This document shows, piece by piece, positions 5,240 through 6,851 of a stretch of DNA of 6,851 bases. Below the pieces are notes generated by a model. That model did not search any database. It was given only the letters and a program-made list of their open reading frames with translations, and was not told the origin of the DNA. Position 1 is the first letter of the stretch. Each line of letters starts with the position of its first letter. The stretch lies in contig CAYOAD010000205.1 of assembly GCA_964401845.1 (NCBI GenBank), positions 1 through 6,851 on the forward strand, given 5' to 3'. The stretch comes from CAYFKJ01 sp964401845. Lineage in GTDB: Bacteria > Pseudomonadota > Alphaproteobacteria > UBA2966. The translations under genes were made by a program, and so were the position numbers.

Positions 5240-6130
5240 ATGGCTGATGACGCCAAACGCAGCAAAGGTCTCGGCCGCGGTTTATCGGCTCTCTTGGGCG
5301 ATGTGCCGGCTGGCGAAACCGCATCGTCAAGGCAGGACGGAGCCGCCACCGAGGTGCCCATCGAACAGCTTCAGCCCAACCGCTTCCAGCCGCGCCGGGT
5401 CTTTGACGAGGACGACATTGAACAACTGTCGAGCTCGATCCGCGAGCTTGGCATCCTTCAACCCATCCTGGTGCGCCAGGCCGCGGACGGCGGGGACGGC
5501 TATGAAATCGTGGCCGGTGAACGCCGTTGGCGGGCAGCCCAGCGGGCGCGCCTGCATCAGGTGCCGATCGTCGTCAAGGAATTGGACGACATCCAGTCGC
5601 TGGAAATCGCCATCGTCGAAAACGTTCAACGATCAGATCTTTCGGCGATGGAAGAAGCCGAGGGATATCAAAGACTTATCGATGAATTCGGGCACACGCA
5701 GGAACAGTTGGCGGCGATTATCGGCAAAAGCCGCAGCCATATCGCGAACACGCTGCGTCTTTTGGGGCTGCCCGCCAAGGTCAAGGCGATGATTGACGAC
5801 GGCAGCATCAGCGCCGGACATGGACGGGCCCTGCTGTCGTCCGCCCAGCCCCTGAAGCTCGCCCGCAAGATCATCAAGCGCGGCCTCAACGTCCGCCAGG
5901 TCGAAAAATTGGTGAAGAAGGAAAGCCAGCCGCCCGGCGGCCGAAAATCCGCGGCCCATGGTAAGGACGCGGACACGCTTGCCTTCGAGGAGAATATTTC
6001 GAAGGCGCTTGGCTTAAGCGTGGAAATCGACGACCAGGGTGCCGCCGGCGGCGTGCTGCGGGTCAATTACCAAAACCTGGAACAGCTCGACGAGGTCGGC
6101 CGGCGCCTTTGCCGTCCCGCGACAGATTAA
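5240..6130 (+). CDS. parB: Chromosome partitioning protein ParB (Spo0J), CTP-dependent parS-binding clamp
   Basis: ParB loads at parS, binds CTP, closes as a sliding clamp and recruits ParA and often SMC. The protein has 296 residues, close to chromosomal homologues. Domains: the N-terminal ParA-interacting motif GLGRGLSALLGD (10-21), whose arginine stimulates ParA ATPase; a flexible linker; the CTP-binding N-domain starting VPIEQLQPNRFQPRR (39-53), with ILQPILVR (72-79), the nucleotide-binding GERRWRAA (93-100) and ENVQRSDLSAMEEA (127-140); a helix-turn-helix at TQEQLAAIIGKSRSHIANTLRLL in two pieces around residues 153-175; and a C-terminal dimerisation domain from about residue 250. The frame stays open upstream inside parA, but only ATG 5240 has a properly spaced Shine-Dalgarno sequence and gives the standard N-terminus. 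Two matching parS sites lie in the same window. It ends 15 bases from the convergent holA stop. Confidence 0.97.
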   Translation: MADDAKRSKGLGRGLSALLGDVPAGETASSRQDGAATEVPIEQLQPNRFQPRRVFDEDDIEQLSSSIRELGILQPILVRQAADGGDGYEIVAGERRWRAAQRARLHQVPIVVKELDDIQSLEIAIVENVQRSDLSAMEEAEGYQRLIDEFGHTQEQLAAIIGKSRSHIANTLRLLGLPAKVKAMIDDGSISAGHGRALLSSAQPLKLARKIIKRGLNVRQVEKLVKKESQPPGGRKSAAHGKDADTLAFEENISKALGLSVEIDDQGAAGGVLRVNYQNLEQLDEVGRRLCRPATD

Positions 6131-6145
6131 ATTATCAACGATCGC

Positions 6146-6851
6146 TTAGCGTCGGCGGTGTCTCGCGCCACGCGCCACGCGCATGAGCGCCCGGCCGCAC
6201 AAGGCGACAACGGGCAGGCCGGTCGACTTGCAGTCAAGCTCCGCCTCCGTCAGCAAAATCAGGGCATCGGCCAAAGTTTTCGCTTCCCAGGCATTGAGTT
6301 GCCGGCGGAAGGCGCCTTTTTGTTTGAAAAACACCGGCGGCCGCAGCGCTGCCATGGCCTGCTCGGCCGAAGATCCGCCATCCCGCACGCCGGCCGCGAG
6401 ATGCAGCCGCTGAAAGTGACGCTGAACGGCGCGCACGATTGCTACCGGCGCCAGGCCGTCAGCGGTGCAGCGGCGCAGGGCGACATCAAGCGCGGCATAG
6501 TCGCCGCTGCCGGCCGCCATGGCGACATCATCCAGGGAGGTTGCGGCGGCATCGCCGATGCAAGCCTCGGCGTCGGCCAGCGACACCGTACCCCCGGGCG
6601 CCATGTAGAGCGCCACTTTTTCCATTTCGCGCCGCGTCAACTGCCGGTCGCTGCCGAGATTGGCGGCAAGAAAGGCCAACGCCGCAGGCTCCGCCGACAG
6701 CCCGTTTTCGCGCAGGATCCCGCCAATCAGATTTTCCAGGCCGAATCCCTCATCGACATAGCAGGGTACGGCGGCGGCGTTGTCGGCCTTCTCGAATACC
6801 GCGCGCAAGCGGCTGCGGGCGGCCAACTCGCCGGCCTCCACGACAATCAGG
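6146..6851 (-). CDS. holA: DNA polymerase III subunit delta (HolA), C-terminal part, cut by window edge
   Basis: HolA is the delta subunit of the replicative clamp loader; it opens the beta sliding clamp so that it can be placed on primed DNA. The 234 residues visible run from the right edge to TAA at 6148-6146, roughly two thirds of a typical delta subunit. The N-terminal clamp-binding part lies outside the window. Recognisable pieces are LIVVEAGEL at the edge, RSRLRAVFE, AVPCYVDE, LGSDRQLTRREMEKVALY (the conserved delta core helix) and a C-terminal collar region reading TGLPVVALCGRALMRVARGAR. A basic RHRRR ends the protein. It converges on parB, an arrangement I recall from other alphaproteobacteria. 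The promoter must lie right of the window. Confidence 0.9.
   Translation of the reverse strand, partial: LIVVEAGELAARSRLRAVFEKADNAAAVPCYVDEGFGLENLIGGILRENGLSAEPAALAFLAANLGSDRQLTRREMEKVALYMAPGGTVSLADAEACIGDAAATSLDDVAMAAGSGDYAALDVALRRCTADGLAPVAIVRAVQRHFQRLHLAAGVRDGGSSAEQAMAALRPPVFFKQKGAFRRQLNAWEAKTLADALILLTEAELDCKSTGLPVVALCGRALMRVARGARHRRR

Noticed and set aside
6131..6160. Possible bidirectional terminator between parB and holA
   Set aside because: Only a three-pair stem (CGC TTA GCG) can be drawn, with no U-tract on either side.
6166..6182. Short tandem-like CGCCACG repeat near the holA 3' end
   Set aside because: There are about two copies in a stretch encoding basic C-terminal residues, which is expected by chance in GC-rich code.
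1..6851. A novel defence, mobile or biosynthetic system
   Set aside because: Every reading frame of substance belongs to a known housekeeping family, the gene order is that of an ordinary chromosomal core locus, and no repeats, integrase, transposase or unexplained gap were seen.

Overview
The window is a GC-rich, tightly packed stretch of bacterial chromosome. It carries the classic origin-proximal cluster mnmE - mnmG - rsmG - parA - parB on the plus strand, met tail to tail by holA on the minus strand. The layout (mnmE directly before mnmG, then rsmG-parA-parB and a convergent holA), the style of the proteins and the high GC content point to an alphaproteobacterium, perhaps Rhodospirillales-like. 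The order is inferred from layout and protein style only; no search was possible.

Layout. Bases 1-222 hold the 3' end of a thioredoxin-fold [2Fe-2S] ferredoxin gene. After 37 bases comes mnmE (260-1621), the GTPase half of the tRNA wobble-uridine modification enzyme. The 145-base gap that follows holds a perfect parS palindrome (1668-1683), a UUCG-capped hairpin (1715-1732) and a good sigma-70-type promoter (1732-1760) whose predicted start site is the A of the mnmG ATG. Next are mnmG (1767-3713), the FAD partner of MnmE, and rsmG (3735-4397), the 16S rRNA m7G methyltransferase. The rsmG reading frame contains a second perfect parS (3794-3809) encoding Val-Ser-Arg-Glu-Thr. Its AT-rich 3' end may hold the parAB promoter. 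parA (4375-5229) overlaps the rsmG end by 23 bases, and parB (5240-6130) follows 10 bases after parA with a good Shine-Dalgarno sequence. holA (6146 to the right edge) converges on parB with only 15 bases between the stop codons.

How the genes work together. MnmE and MnmG form one complex that installs (carboxymethyl)aminomethyl groups at U34 of tRNAs. RsmG modifies the 16S decoding region. ParA (ATPase), ParB (CTP-dependent clamp) and the two parS sites form a complete chromosome partition system, with its centromere sites embedded in the same locus. HolA is the clamp-loader delta subunit of the replicase.

Everything recognised is a known housekeeping family, and I found no credible undescribed system. 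The points worth a second look are regulatory and architectural: the protein-coding parS, the predicted leaderless promoter of mnmG (and a weaker one for mnmE), the hairpin abutting that promoter, the AT-rich rsmG tail with its promoter candidate, and the close parB/holA convergence without a visible terminator. No stretch longer than 300 bases lacks a gene. I saw no tRNA, rRNA, insertion sequence or CRISPR array.
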